DNA from: Candidatus Lernaella stagnicola
Lineage (GTDB): Bacteria; Lernaellota; Lernaellaia; Lernaellales; Lernaellaceae
Direction: 5' to 3'
Assembly: GCA_030765525.1 (NCBI GenBank)
Contig: JAVCCK010000008.1
Span: 1-64,000, forward strand
Length of the DNA: 64,000 nucleotides
Position 1 is the first letter of the stretch, and every line of letters starts with the position of its first letter. Below are positions 16,151 through 24,688 of this stretch, piece after piece. The notes under the pieces are model-generated. The model had not been told where the DNA came from, did not search any database, and saw only the letters and a list, made by a program, of their open reading frames with translations. Both the position numbers and the translations under genes were made by a program.

Positions 16151-16878
16151 GACGATGAATCGTCCTCGGCGTTGTGGGACGGCTCGTCTTGGGCGTCGGG
16201 ATCAGCGGGCGCGTCCTCGTCCTTGTTTTCATTCTCGGCGTCGCCGGCGGATGGCTCGGCGACCTCGGCGTCGTTTTCTTCTTCGGCTGTTTCGACTTGA
16301 TCGCCTGCCGCGGCGGCTAGCTTTTCTGAATACGCCTCGATTTCTTCGGGCGCCAGGTCTTCGATTTCGCGCAGGCTGGGCAGTTCATCCAGGTTGACCA
16401 GGTTGAAGATTTCCAGGAATTCCGGGGTCGTGCCGTAAATAAACGGGCGGCCCGGCATATCCTTGCGGCCTAGAATCTTTACCAGACCCAGTTCCAACAA
16501 GCGGGCCACCGAACTGGAGCAGTCGACGCCGCGAATCGCTTCGACCTCCACTTTCGTGGCGGGCTGCTGATAGGCGAAGATCGCCAGCGTTTCGAGCGCC
16601 GCGCGGGAAAGGCGGATGGGCTTGTACTCGACGAGCATCTTGACCCATTCTTGGTTCTCCGGCGGCGTGCGGAATTGGTAGCCCTCGGCTACTTCGTCCA
16701 GAATGATGCCGCGATCGCGCGACCGGTGGTGACCCTGGAGCTCCTCCAAAATGGACTGCAATTCCTTCGTCGGTACACCCTCCAAAATCGAGCGAATCTT
16801 CCGAAACGAAAGGGGCGTTTCAGATACGAAAATCAAACTCTCGACAATGGACGTGATGCGCTCGCGGTCAATGGCCAT
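16147..16878 (-). CDS. scpB: Segregation and condensation protein B
   Basis: 243 aa. Paired winged-helix core (about 1-175) with the family phrases LIFVSETPLS, LSRAALETLAIFAYQQPATKVEVEAIRG and GRPFIYGTTPEFLEIFNL. An acidic tail of about 70 residues, rich in Glu, Asp and Ala, is longer than usual and probably disordered. ScpB dimers bind ScpA and the SMC heads in the chromosome condensin. It overlaps scpA by 11 bp, so the partners are made together. Confidence 0.93.
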   Translation of the reverse strand: MAIDRERITSIVESLIFVSETPLSFRKIRSILEGVPTKELQSILEELQGHHRSRDRGIILDEVAEGYQFRTPPENQEWVKMLVEYKPIRLSRAALETLAIFAYQQPATKVEVEAIRGVDCSSSVARLLELGLVKILGRKDMPGRPFIYGTTPEFLEIFNLVNLDELPSLREIEDLAPEEIEAYSEKLAAAAGDQVETAEEENDAEVAEPSAGDAENENKDEDAPADPDAQDEPSHNAEDDSSS

Positions 16879-17617
16879 CGTCGTCCTCCCGGCCGTCGCT
16901 GATCAGCGATTGAATGCGGATCGGCCCCGTGGGGTCGATTTGCGTGACTTTCAACATGGATTGGCGCACTAATTCCAACAGCGCGAGGAAGGTTACAATG
17001 ACTTCGCCGCGCGTCTTGGCGCCACGGAATAATTCTTGAAATACGACGGTGGAACGCTTGCCGAACAGGTCGACCAGTTCCGCCATCTTTTCGCGCACGC
17101 TCATGCCCGACATCTGAATTTGATGCACCTGGTCGCTGGGCAGGTTTTTGATCACCTGCCGCATGGCTTGCAGAAGTTGGTAGATATCAACTTCCAGATA
17201 CGCGTTTTCGCCGTGTGCTTCGCTTAGGTCGGTCGCGGGGAATTTGCGGGCAAAGACATCGCGCCCCAGCATCGGGCGCTCGGAGATTTCCATGGCCGCT
17301 TCCTTGAAGCGCTGATACTCCAGAAGTTGTTGGATGAGTTCGGCCCGCGGATCTTCTTCTTCGCCGTCTTCGTCTTCGGTGGGCGGCAGCAGCAAGCGGC
17401 TCTTGACGCGCATTAGCGTGGCGCTCATCACCAAGTACTCGGCGGCGACGTTCAAATTCAGTTCCTGCATCAAATCGAGGTATTCGTTGAACTGGTGCGT
17501 GATATCGGCCACCGGAATGTCGAAGATATCGTATTCGTTCACCCGCACCAAGTGCAGCAGCAGGTCCAACGGGCCTTCAAAAATATCCAACCGAATTTGC
17601 AGATCGTCTTGGCTCAT
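16868..17617 (-). CDS. scpA: Segregation and condensation protein A (kleisin)
   Basis: 249 aa. The N-terminal kleisin segment IRLDIFEGPLDLLLHLVRVNEYDIFDIP is characteristic, as is LVMSATLMRVKSRLLLPP. The C-terminal winged helix that contacts SMC includes TFLALLELVRQ. It bridges SMC heads together with ScpB. smc itself is not in the window. The gene starts 3 bp downstream of the trpS stop. Confidence 0.93.
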   Translation of the reverse strand: MSQDDLQIRLDIFEGPLDLLLHLVRVNEYDIFDIPVADITHQFNEYLDLMQELNLNVAAEYLVMSATLMRVKSRLLLPPTEDEDGEEEDPRAELIQQLLEYQRFKEAAMEISERPMLGRDVFARKFPATDLSEAHGENAYLEVDIYQLLQAMRQVIKNLPSDQVHQIQMSGMSVREKMAELVDLFGKRSTVVFQELFRGAKTRGEVIVTFLALLELVRQSMLKVTQIDPTGPIRIQSLISDGREDDDGH

Positions 17618-17620
17618 TCG

Positions 17621-18601
17621 TCAACCAAATTGTAGGACTTTGCGAACTTCCGCCATCGTCGCCTCGGCTTCCTGCCGCGCTTTGGCGTTGCCGGCTTCCA
17701 GAATGCGATCGACAAGCGTTTCGTCCGCCTCCAGTTCGGCGCGTCGCTCTTGAATGGGCGCGAGTTCCTGGTTGATCGCCTCAATCAGGGGCTTCTTGCA
17801 ATCCAGGCAACCGATGCCCGCCGTCGCGCAACCCTTCCTAACCCAATCTTTGGTCTCTTCATCAGAGTATACGCGATGCAAATCGAAAACCGGGCAAATG
17901 TCCGGATCGCCCGGATCGGTGCGCCGCTGGCGGGCCGGGTCGGTGACCATGGTTCTGATTTTCTGCGAAACGAGATCGGGCGGATCGCTCAGCAACACCG
18001 CGTTCCCGTAACTTTTCGACATCTTACGCCCGTCGGTGCCCGGCACGCGCGGTGTGGGCGTCAGGATTTCCTTCGGCAGTGGGAACACTTCACCGAAGAT
18101 GTGGTTGAAACGCTTGCCGATGGCCCGCGACAACTCGACGTGCGCGCTTTGATCTTCGCCGACCGGTACGCCGTGCGCCCGGTAAATCAGAATATCCGCC
18201 GCCTGCAGCACCGGATACCCGAGAAAGCCGAAGGTGTTCAAGTCTTTCTCTAGGATATTCTCCTGCTGATCCTTGAACGACGGATTTTTCAGCAACCATG
18301 GCAGGGGAGTGATCATCCCGAAAATCAGCGCCAGTTCCGTGTGCGCTTTGACTTGGCTCTGTACGAAAATCGTGCACTTTTCGGGGTCCAGCCCGGCGGC
18401 GAGCCAGTCGATAACCATGTCGCGGGTGTGCGGCGCGATGGTGCTGGTGTCTTCGTATTCGCTGGTGAGCGCGTGCCAGTCGGCGGCGAAGTAAAAGCAC
18501 TCGTACTCGCTCGTGAGGGATATCCAGTTGTGCAAAGCTCCGTGCAGGTGTCCCAAGTGCAATTTGCCTGTGGGTCGCATGCCGGAAAGAATGCGCGCCA
18601 T
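17621..18601 (-). CDS. trpS: Tryptophanyl-tRNA synthetase
   Basis: 326 aa, the usual bacterial length. Class I Rossmann signature HLGH in SGMRPTGKLHLGHLHGAL (residues about 6-23), and the KMSKS loop in GTDGRKMSKSYGNAV (about 190). DICPVFDLHR and CLDCKKPL lie in the C-terminal part; the Cys cluster around CATAGIGCLDC may bind metal, as in some TrpRS. It charges tRNA-Trp. First in the trpS-scpA-scpB-rluB string. Confidence 0.94.
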   Translation of the reverse strand: MARILSGMRPTGKLHLGHLHGALHNWISLTSEYECFYFAADWHALTSEYEDTSTIAPHTRDMVIDWLAAGLDPEKCTIFVQSQVKAHTELALIFGMITPLPWLLKNPSFKDQQENILEKDLNTFGFLGYPVLQAADILIYRAHGVPVGEDQSAHVELSRAIGKRFNHIFGEVFPLPKEILTPTPRVPGTDGRKMSKSYGNAVLLSDPPDLVSQKIRTMVTDPARQRRTDPGDPDICPVFDLHRVYSDEETKDWVRKGCATAGIGCLDCKKPLIEAINQELAPIQERRAELEADETLVDRILEAGNAKARQEAEATMAEVRKVLQFG

Positions 18602-18614
18602 CGATGCCTCCTGT

Positions 18615-19298
18615 TTACATGCCGAAAATTGGCTGGAACGTAGCCGGTATCATCACCTGCGAGAGCAGGCGGATCGGGAACACGAGAAAACTCACCACGC
18701 CCAGCATCAATAAGCCGATCACGATGAACATGCCGTAGGGCTCGATTGCCGCCACCGCGCGAGCCTGGCGATCGGGCAGGAGACCAACCAGAATTCGGCC
18801 GCCGTCCAACGGCGGTATCGGCAGCAGGTTGAACACCATGAGAAACAAATTGAACTGCACGGCGAAGTAACAAATGACGACCAGCGGTACAATCACAGTC
18901 TGCAGCATCTGCCCGCCGGGCTCGATCACCTTAAGAAGCGGGACCATGCCGTATAGCAGAAACGAGGCCAGCAGCGCGATCGCCAGATTCGCCGCAGGCC
19001 CGGCGGCCGCCACCAGGGCCATGTCCCGTTTGGGATTCCGCAGATTCATCATGTTGACCGGCACGGGTTTCGCCCAGCCGAACATCATGCCGCCAAATAT
19101 GTATAGCACGGTGGGAACGATCACCGTCCCGACCAGATCGATGTGTTTCAAGGGGTTGAGGGTCAGCCGCCCCAGCATCTTCGCCGTGTCGTCGCCAAGG
19201 CGATTCGCGGCGTATCCGTGCGACGCTTCGTGGAGCGAGATCGCCAGCAAGGCGCCCGGCGCGAGCAAAAATAGGTTGGCAACCTGGGTCATGTCCAT
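18615..19298 (-). CDS. M50 (site-2 protease family) membrane metallopeptidase
   Basis: About 227 aa from ATG 19298 (MDMTQVANLF). A longer frame exists but runs back into the neighbouring gene; GGAGG lies 11 nt before the chosen ATG. Zinc motif HEASH in the first membrane helix (LHEASHGYAANRLGD), and the second ligand region is PPLDGGRILVGLL. There are about six membrane segments. The short form without a PDZ domain is the Rv0359/YwhC-like type rather than RseP. The substrate is unknown. Confidence 0.88.
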   Translation of the reverse strand: MDMTQVANLFLLAPGALLAISLHEASHGYAANRLGDDTAKMLGRLTLNPLKHIDLVGTVIVPTVLYIFGGMMFGWAKPVPVNMMNLRNPKRDMALVAAAGPAANLAIALLASFLLYGMVPLLKVIEPGGQMLQTVIVPLVVICYFAVQFNLFLMVFNLLPIPPLDGGRILVGLLPDRQARAVAAIEPYGMFIVIGLLMLGVVSFLVFPIRLLSQVMIPATFQPIFGM

Positions 19299-19449
19299 CG
19301 TGTGTACGGCCTCCAGTTGAAACTCCTTTACTAACAGCCCCCAAGCATCATTGTCAACGCGACGCCCGCTTTTACCGAGGCCTCGCGGGGGAGACAAGTT
19401 CAATAAATTCCGAGGTTTTTTGGCACCGCGAAGAGGAATGTAGTCGTGA

Positions 19450-22086
19450 TCAAGGGCTTGGCGAGAGCCGCGCCCAAATTTGCTTGGCCAGCCGAAGCTC
19501 TTCCATCTTGCCGTCAACTTTGCCGTCGAGCTTCGCGTCGCGCACTTCATCGAGGATCTGCTTGAAAACCGGGCCGGGTTCCAAACCCATTTTGACCAGA
19601 TCGTCGCCGGTCAACTCGGGTTTGATTCGCGCCAGCGATGAGAAATACGCCTTGACGTTCTGCGACGCGATGTCCTGGTCGTCAAAAACCGTCGCCAGCA
19701 GCGCCGCCGGCGGTGCCTGCTCTCGCATCAAGGCCGCAAGCTGACTCGTCAGGTGGGGAGGGCGTTTGACGAGGCGTTCGCGAAGCGCCACCGCGGCATC
19801 CTGCAGTTCGGCGATTTCGCTCATTGTGTTCTCGGCCAGCGGCAATCCGGGCGCCCACTCGGCCTTTTCGGCGGGGCTCATGGTCAGGGTCAACACGGCC
19901 AACCAGAAGTGAGTAGCGCTGACCGCCGCGACATCGTCCAAGCGCCGATACCAGGAAATCGTCGCCTGAGCGCGCGTCAAAGTTTTCGCGCTCTGATCAT
20001 CGACGGCAAACGATGGATGAATGCCCGCCAAGACGCCACGTTCGGTCAGCACGACCAACACCGCCGCGGCGTCTTCTTCACCGAACACGAGCTGCATCTC
20101 TTTCCAGAGCCGCGCGGGTTCGACACGGTTTACGTAACCGCCCGCCACAGCCTCGTCGTACAGGCGATCGGTGTGAGCGCTGAAGCGAAATCCGAAGCGT
20201 TGGGCGAAGCGTGCGCCGCGAAACAACCGCGTCGGGTCCTCGACAAAAGACAGCGGGTGCAACACGCGCATCCGTCCGGCGAGCAAATCCCGCCGGCCGT
20301 CGAAGGGGTCGATCAGATGCCCCCACTCGCTCGGATGAAGCGCGAGGGCCATGGCGTTGATGCTGAAATCGCGGCGCGCCAAATCCTCGTCCAACGACGC
20401 CGCCTCGACCGACGGCAGCGCTCCCGGCTCGTCGTACCACTCGCGACGGGCCCCGGCAAAATCCACCGAACCGGCGGGACCGTACGCCGTCGCCGTGCCG
20501 AACTGCTCGTGTTCCACGACACGACCGCCGACCGCTTCGGCAAAGGCGTGCGCCAGCGCGGCCGCATCGCCTTCGACGACCACGTCCAAATCCTGATTGC
20601 CGCGCCCGAGAAGCAGATCGCGTACTACGCCCCCGACTAAAAACGCCCGCGTCTCCAGCGCCTCGGATTGCGCTGCGATTTGCACGACCGTTTCGTGCGC
20701 GTCAGGTCGCAGCAACTTGCGCATCGTGGCGGCGTAGCGTTTGTCAGCGCCCGCCGTAGTTTGCGGTGTGGGGGTTTGGTCCGTGTCGGCGACGAAGAAT
20801 TCATCGGCGGTCGCCCGCAGCACGGTCTCCCGCGACAGGAGGCCGACGAAACGCGATTCGGACATAACCGGAAAGATCGCTTGGCGGCTGTCGCGGACCA
20901 CGGGAAATAGTTCGGGCACCGTCGCCGAGGCCGGCAGAACATCCAGTTGTTCCTCGAACGCCAGTTGGGTGACCGGCAGCGGGCCCAAGCCGTGATGCAG
21001 GGCGCAGGTCGCGTCGGTCAGCGAAAGCAGGAACGCCGGTTTACCGGTTTCATCGGCCACCAACATTGTCGACTCGCGGCCCATGACGAAGCGCCGCGCA
21101 GCTTGTTCCACCGTCAACGAAGGTGGGAGCGAATCGGGCGGTGACATCAAGTCGGCCGCGCACGTGTTGCGCTGTTGGCCGATCATCGCCGCGTCCACCA
21201 ATTCCTTCAGGACGTCCCCGGTCTTGCGCCCGGTGATGATCGCCGTCAGTTCATTCCCCTCCGCGGGCACGTGGAGCACTTCGGCCAAGGACGCCAACGC
21301 CCCGCGTCCCGGCCGGGTAAAAGCGAAAACCGTCATCGCGTCGGTGTGGGTGACGGCGACGATCGTTACATCGCCGGCGCGCAAAGCGTGCAGGCGCGCC
21401 GCGCATCGATGAACGTCCACATCCGACGGAGCGGCGGTTTCGCCGACAACCACCCGCAGGCGGCCGATTTGCTGAGGCCGGGCGCTACGCAGGAGATCGG
21501 CGAGCACCACGGTCTCATCCGAACTCATGGCCTGCCGAGCGGTGGTGGCGACCACCTCGAGGTCGGCGCCGAAATCCAGTAGCTGAGCGGCGGCGCGAAA
21601 GTCATCGGACGTCGTGTGGGGCAAGGTGAGGCCGCCGGTTTTTTCAAACAAGCCGAGCAGCGCCCAGGTCGCCTCGTCGGGCATCAGTTTGAGCCCGCGG
21701 GCCAGGAGAAGCTGCAACACAATGGTGACGCAGGCGCCGGTTTTTTCGGTCACCTCCATCGTACCTTCGAGATCGACGGGCGAGCGCGGGTGATTGTCGT
21801 ACAGGTGCAATTCGATATCGGGGTTCTCGGCCAAAGCCACCAAACCGCCGATGTTATCCGGACGGCGCGTGCCGACGAGAATCAGCCGATCGACATCGGC
21901 GAAAGATATCTCCTCGGCCTTTTTCAGTCGCAGGCTGCGCAACATCGCGGCGGTCGTTTCGCTGGTGAGCAACTCGCCGTGGGGCTCGGGCACAATCAAC
22001 GCCGCGCCGGGATACAGCTTGCGTGTCATCAGCAAGCAGCCGATGGCGTCCCAGTCGGGATTCGTATGGGTGGCGACAACATTCAT
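19450..22086 (-). CDS. DHH-CBS-tRNA nucleotidyltransferase fusion (CCA/A-adding type)
   Basis: 878 aa in three parts. Residues 1-310 are a DHH-family phosphoesterase (THTNPDWDAIGCLL, LYDNHPRSP, GLFEKTGGLT). About 315-440 hold two CBS domains (DLMSPPDSLPPSLTVEQAARRF, QAIFPVMSESRFVGLLSRETVL). About 475-878 are the class II tRNA nucleotidyltransferase (FLVGGVVRDLLLGRGNQDLDVVVEG; second block LARRDFSINAMALAL). This architecture is known in Aquifex and deltaproteobacteria, where the polymerase part adds A, or CCA, to tRNA ends. It is separated from the M50 gene by 151 bp. Confidence 0.9.
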   Translation of the reverse strand: MNVVATHTNPDWDAIGCLLMTRKLYPGAALIVPEPHGELLTSETTAAMLRSLRLKKAEEISFADVDRLILVGTRRPDNIGGLVALAENPDIELHLYDNHPRSPVDLEGTMEVTEKTGACVTIVLQLLLARGLKLMPDEATWALLGLFEKTGGLTLPHTTSDDFRAAAQLLDFGADLEVVATTARQAMSSDETVVLADLLRSARPQQIGRLRVVVGETAAPSDVDVHRCAARLHALRAGDVTIVAVTHTDAMTVFAFTRPGRGALASLAEVLHVPAEGNELTAIITGRKTGDVLKELVDAAMIGQQRNTCAADLMSPPDSLPPSLTVEQAARRFVMGRESTMLVADETGKPAFLLSLTDATCALHHGLGPLPVTQLAFEEQLDVLPASATVPELFPVVRDSRQAIFPVMSESRFVGLLSRETVLRATADEFFVADTDQTPTPQTTAGADKRYAATMRKLLRPDAHETVVQIAAQSEALETRAFLVGGVVRDLLLGRGNQDLDVVVEGDAAALAHAFAEAVGGRVVEHEQFGTATAYGPAGSVDFAGARREWYDEPGALPSVEAASLDEDLARRDFSINAMALALHPSEWGHLIDPFDGRRDLLAGRMRVLHPLSFVEDPTRLFRGARFAQRFGFRFSAHTDRLYDEAVAGGYVNRVEPARLWKEMQLVFGEEDAAAVLVVLTERGVLAGIHPSFAVDDQSAKTLTRAQATISWYRRLDDVAAVSATHFWLAVLTLTMSPAEKAEWAPGLPLAENTMSEIAELQDAAVALRERLVKRPPHLTSQLAALMREQAPPAALLATVFDDQDIASQNVKAYFSSLARIKPELTGDDLVKMGLEPGPVFKQILDEVRDAKLDGKVDGKMEELRLAKQIWARLSPSP

Positions 22087-22130
22087 CAGTTATGGGATTC
22101 GTAGCAAAAACGACCCGCCGACGCCAGTCG

Positions 22131-23021
22131 TTATCCTCGCGGATGATGTTTATGGTGAATCGACTTCAGCCGCTCGCGAGTTACATGGGTATAAATTTCC
22201 GTCGTGGAAAGGTCAGTGTGACCGAGCATTTCCTGCACCGCCCGCAGATCGGCGCCGTGAGCCAACAGGTGTGTGGCGAAACTGTGCCGCAGCACGTGCG
22301 GCGAAATCTTGCGCGGGATTCCCGCGAGTTTCGCGTAGTGATTCACCAAGACGTAGAATCGCTGCCGCGTCATCGGGCCGCCCTTTTGCGAAAGGAACAC
22401 CGCGTCGCCCGCCTTTTTTATCAGCAAGCGCGGACGGCTTTCGTCCAAGTAGCGTTGCAGCCAATGGCCGGCCTCGTCACCGATCGGCACGAGCCGTTCT
22501 TTCCGTCGCTTGCCCAGCACGCGCAGAATGCCGATGTCCAAACGCAGCGCGCCCATCGGCAGGCCGACCAATTCCGAAACCCGCAGGCCGCTGGCGTAGA
22601 GCGTTTCGATCATCGCCTTATCGCGCAGCCCGAGCGGCGTCGCGACATCGGGCGCGGCGAGCAGCCTTTCCACTTCCTTTTCGTTGAGTGTCTTGGGTAA
22701 TCGCAGCTTTTTCTTTTGCAGATCGACCAACTCGGCCGGATTGCCGGGCAGGGCGCCCTCGAAGACCAGAAAGCGCAGAAAACTTCGCACGGCGACCAGG
22801 TTGCGTTGCGCGGTGACCGCCGAGACGCCGTCCACGTTGCGCCGGTGCACCACGAAGGCGAGTACTGCCGCCTCGTCGATGGCGGTGACTTCCGTCAAGT
22901 CGCGACCTTCGCAAAACGTGGCAAAACGCGCTAGGTCGCGCCCGTAGGCATCCAGCGTGTGCGGGCTGGCGCCGTCCTCGACTTTCTTGTGCGCCAGATA
23001 GGCGTCGATCCAGCTTTCCAC
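22131..23021 (-). CDS. xerD: Tyrosine recombinase XerC/XerD
   Basis: 296 aa with a GTG start 2 bp after the amidase stop. SAM-like N-terminal domain (about 1-90), then the catalytic domain with all residues: Arg in ASGLRVSELVGLPMG, Lys in VLGKRRKERLVPI, HVLRHSFATHLLAHGADLR (His-x-x-Arg), GHTDLSTTEIYTHV (His, then catalytic Tyr). It resolves chromosome dimers at dif with its partner Xer protein. XerC and XerD cannot be separated confidently from sequence alone. This intact enzyme contrasts with the broken integrase at 11257. Confidence 0.9.
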   Translation of the reverse strand: MESWIDAYLAHKKVEDGASPHTLDAYGRDLARFATFCEGRDLTEVTAIDEAAVLAFVVHRRNVDGVSAVTAQRNLVAVRSFLRFLVFEGALPGNPAELVDLQKKKLRLPKTLNEKEVERLLAAPDVATPLGLRDKAMIETLYASGLRVSELVGLPMGALRLDIGILRVLGKRRKERLVPIGDEAGHWLQRYLDESRPRLLIKKAGDAVFLSQKGGPMTRQRFYVLVNHYAKLAGIPRKISPHVLRHSFATHLLAHGADLRAVQEMLGHTDLSTTEIYTHVTRERLKSIHHKHHPRG

Positions 23022-23023
23022 CG

Positions 23024-24688
23024 CTATGACTCCGTGGCCAAGAAAAGGACGATGCCGTCGGCGACTCCCTCCGCAAGTTTGGCGCGGTAATCCGACCGTG
23101 TCAGCAGCTTCGCCTCTTGCCGATGCGTCGCGAAGCCGATCTCCACGAGCACCGCCGGCATGCGCGCTCCGGAAAGAACGAAAAAAGGCGCCGCTTTGAC
23201 GCCCCGGTTTGCGGCGTGCCGCACCGTCCGCGCCTGACCCAAAAGCCGCCGCTGAATCGAATATGCCAGCGACGAGGACAAGGCTCCCAGGCGGGCGCGC
23301 TCGGCGACGTCGATTTGCGCCGGTGAGAAAACACCGGCTCGCCCCGCTTGGTTTTCAAAGTCGACAATGCCCTCGTCTTCGGCGCTGATCTGCGGTTCGT
23401 ACACGTAGGTTTCGATGCCGTTGCTCGTGAGTCGCGGGCTGGCGTTGACGTGCAGCGAAACAAAGAGATCAGCTTGCACGTCATTGGCGAACGCGAAGCG
23501 TGCATCCAGCGGCAGGTACGCGTCGTCGTCGCGCGTCAGCAAAACGCGCACGCCCGGCAACGCGGCCAAACGGTTGCGGGCGCGCTTGGCCACGTCCAGC
23601 ACGACGGTTTTCTCGACTAGCCCGTCGGAGTGAGCGCCCAGGTCCGAACCGCCGTGGCCGGGGTCGAGCACGATCAACGTGTCGGCGACGGGCAGCCTAG
23701 TGCTTCCCGGCGCTTTGATCTCGATCACGACCCGCGCCGGGGCTTGCAGCAGGTTGACCCGCGTTCCCGAAAACGACTTCGTATCCAACGTCAGCCGCAC
23801 GCCGGATGCAGAAGTTTGTAGGGCGATGTGCCGCACGGGCCCACTCGTCAAATTCGGCGGCTCCACCGTCTCCGGCAGGACCGCGCCGCGCAAATCGACT
23901 GTTACCGTGCCGCTTTCGTCGTCACTGCGGGGCGGCCGGGCGGCATGCTCGACAAGCACCGGGGCCGACAGGTAAACCACGATTGTCGTCCGTCCGGCGA
24001 TGCTCCACGCTTCGATTTTCGTGACAGAGGGACCGGCCGGCGCGGCGGGCTCCGGCGTGGGTGCGGGCGTCGGCTCAGGAGTCGGTTCGGGCGTTGGTTC
24101 CGGTGTAGGCTCTGGCGTCGGCTCGGGTGTCGGTTCAGGTGCGGGCTCGGGTGTCGGTTCGGGTGTCGGCTCGGGTTCAGGCGCGAACGCCGCGAGGCGC
24201 TCAGTTCCGTCCAGCGCCTTTTGGACCATGTCGCCATCGGCGTAGCGATCGACGATTTCCCGGTAGAGGCGATAAGCGTCAGCGGGCCGGTCGAATTTCT
24301 TTTCCCAAATCTCAGCGGCGCGAAGCAGCCCGTCGTCGGCCAACGGGTGATCGCCGTACACTCGCGCCAACCAATCGAAAACCTTCAGCGACTCGAGCAA
24401 ATCGGCTTCTCGTCCCGACCAACGGGCGAGTCGTGTGTAGGCGTCGCCGGCCAAGTACAAGGCGTCGGGCGCTCGCGAGTGCGATGGGAACGCCTCCACG
24501 AAATCGAGAAATCCGCGGATATGTTTGTTCCACTGCACGCGTTGATGCTGTGCTTGGATGTTGCCCAGAAAATCATCGTAGGCCGCGCGAAGCTGTAGAT
24601 AAGCGTCCTCGATATCGTCGGCGGCCAGCGGGGCGGCCAGCCAGCACAGTAGGATGAGGACTGCGGCGAGGCGCTTCACTTTTTGCAT
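23024..24688 (-). CDS. N-acetylmuramoyl-L-alanine amidase (AMIN-Amidase_3) with TPR-like N-terminus
   Basis: 554 aa. Signal peptide (1-23, ending LAADD), a helical TPR-like region (about 25-165), a (PEPT/PEPA)n linker (about 170-220) and an AMIN domain (about 225-335) for envelope targeting. The Amidase_3 domain (about 340-554) has zinc ligands in LDPGHGGSDLGAHSDGLVEKTV and VSLHVNAS, and the catalytic Glu in LVEIGFATHRQE. It cleaves the amide between muramic acid and the stem peptide, acting in the periplasm at division or envelope sites. It overlaps the end of mutS by 13 bp. Confidence 0.92.
   Translation of the reverse strand: MQKVKRLAAVLILLCWLAAPLAADDIEDAYLQLRAAYDDFLGNIQAQHQRVQWNKHIRGFLDFVEAFPSHSRAPDALYLAGDAYTRLARWSGREADLLESLKVFDWLARVYGDHPLADDGLLRAAEIWEKKFDRPADAYRLYREIVDRYADGDMVQKALDGTERLAAFAPEPEPTPEPTPEPAPEPTPEPTPEPTPEPTPEPTPEPTPAPTPEPAAPAGPSVTKIEAWSIAGRTTIVVYLSAPVLVEHAARPPRSDDESGTVTVDLRGAVLPETVEPPNLTSGPVRHIALQTSASGVRLTLDTKSFSGTRVNLLQAPARVVIEIKAPGSTRLPVADTLIVLDPGHGGSDLGAHSDGLVEKTVVLDVAKRARNRLAALPGVRVLLTRDDDAYLPLDARFAFANDVQADLFVSLHVNASPRLTSNGIETYVYEPQISAEDEGIVDFENQAGRAGVFSPAQIDVAERARLGALSSSLAYSIQRRLLGQARTVRHAANRGVKAAPFFVLSGARMPAVLVEIGFATHRQEAKLLTRSDYRAKLAEGVADGIVLFLATES
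24030..24180 (-). repeat. (Pro-Glu-Pro-Thr)n coding minisatellite
   Basis: Tandem 12-bp units inside the amidase gene encode PEPT and PEPA repeats. The DNA pattern on the plus strand is a recurring ggttcgggcgtc-like unit. The linker spaces the TPR-like part from AMIN, and its copy number may vary by slippage. Confidence 0.8.
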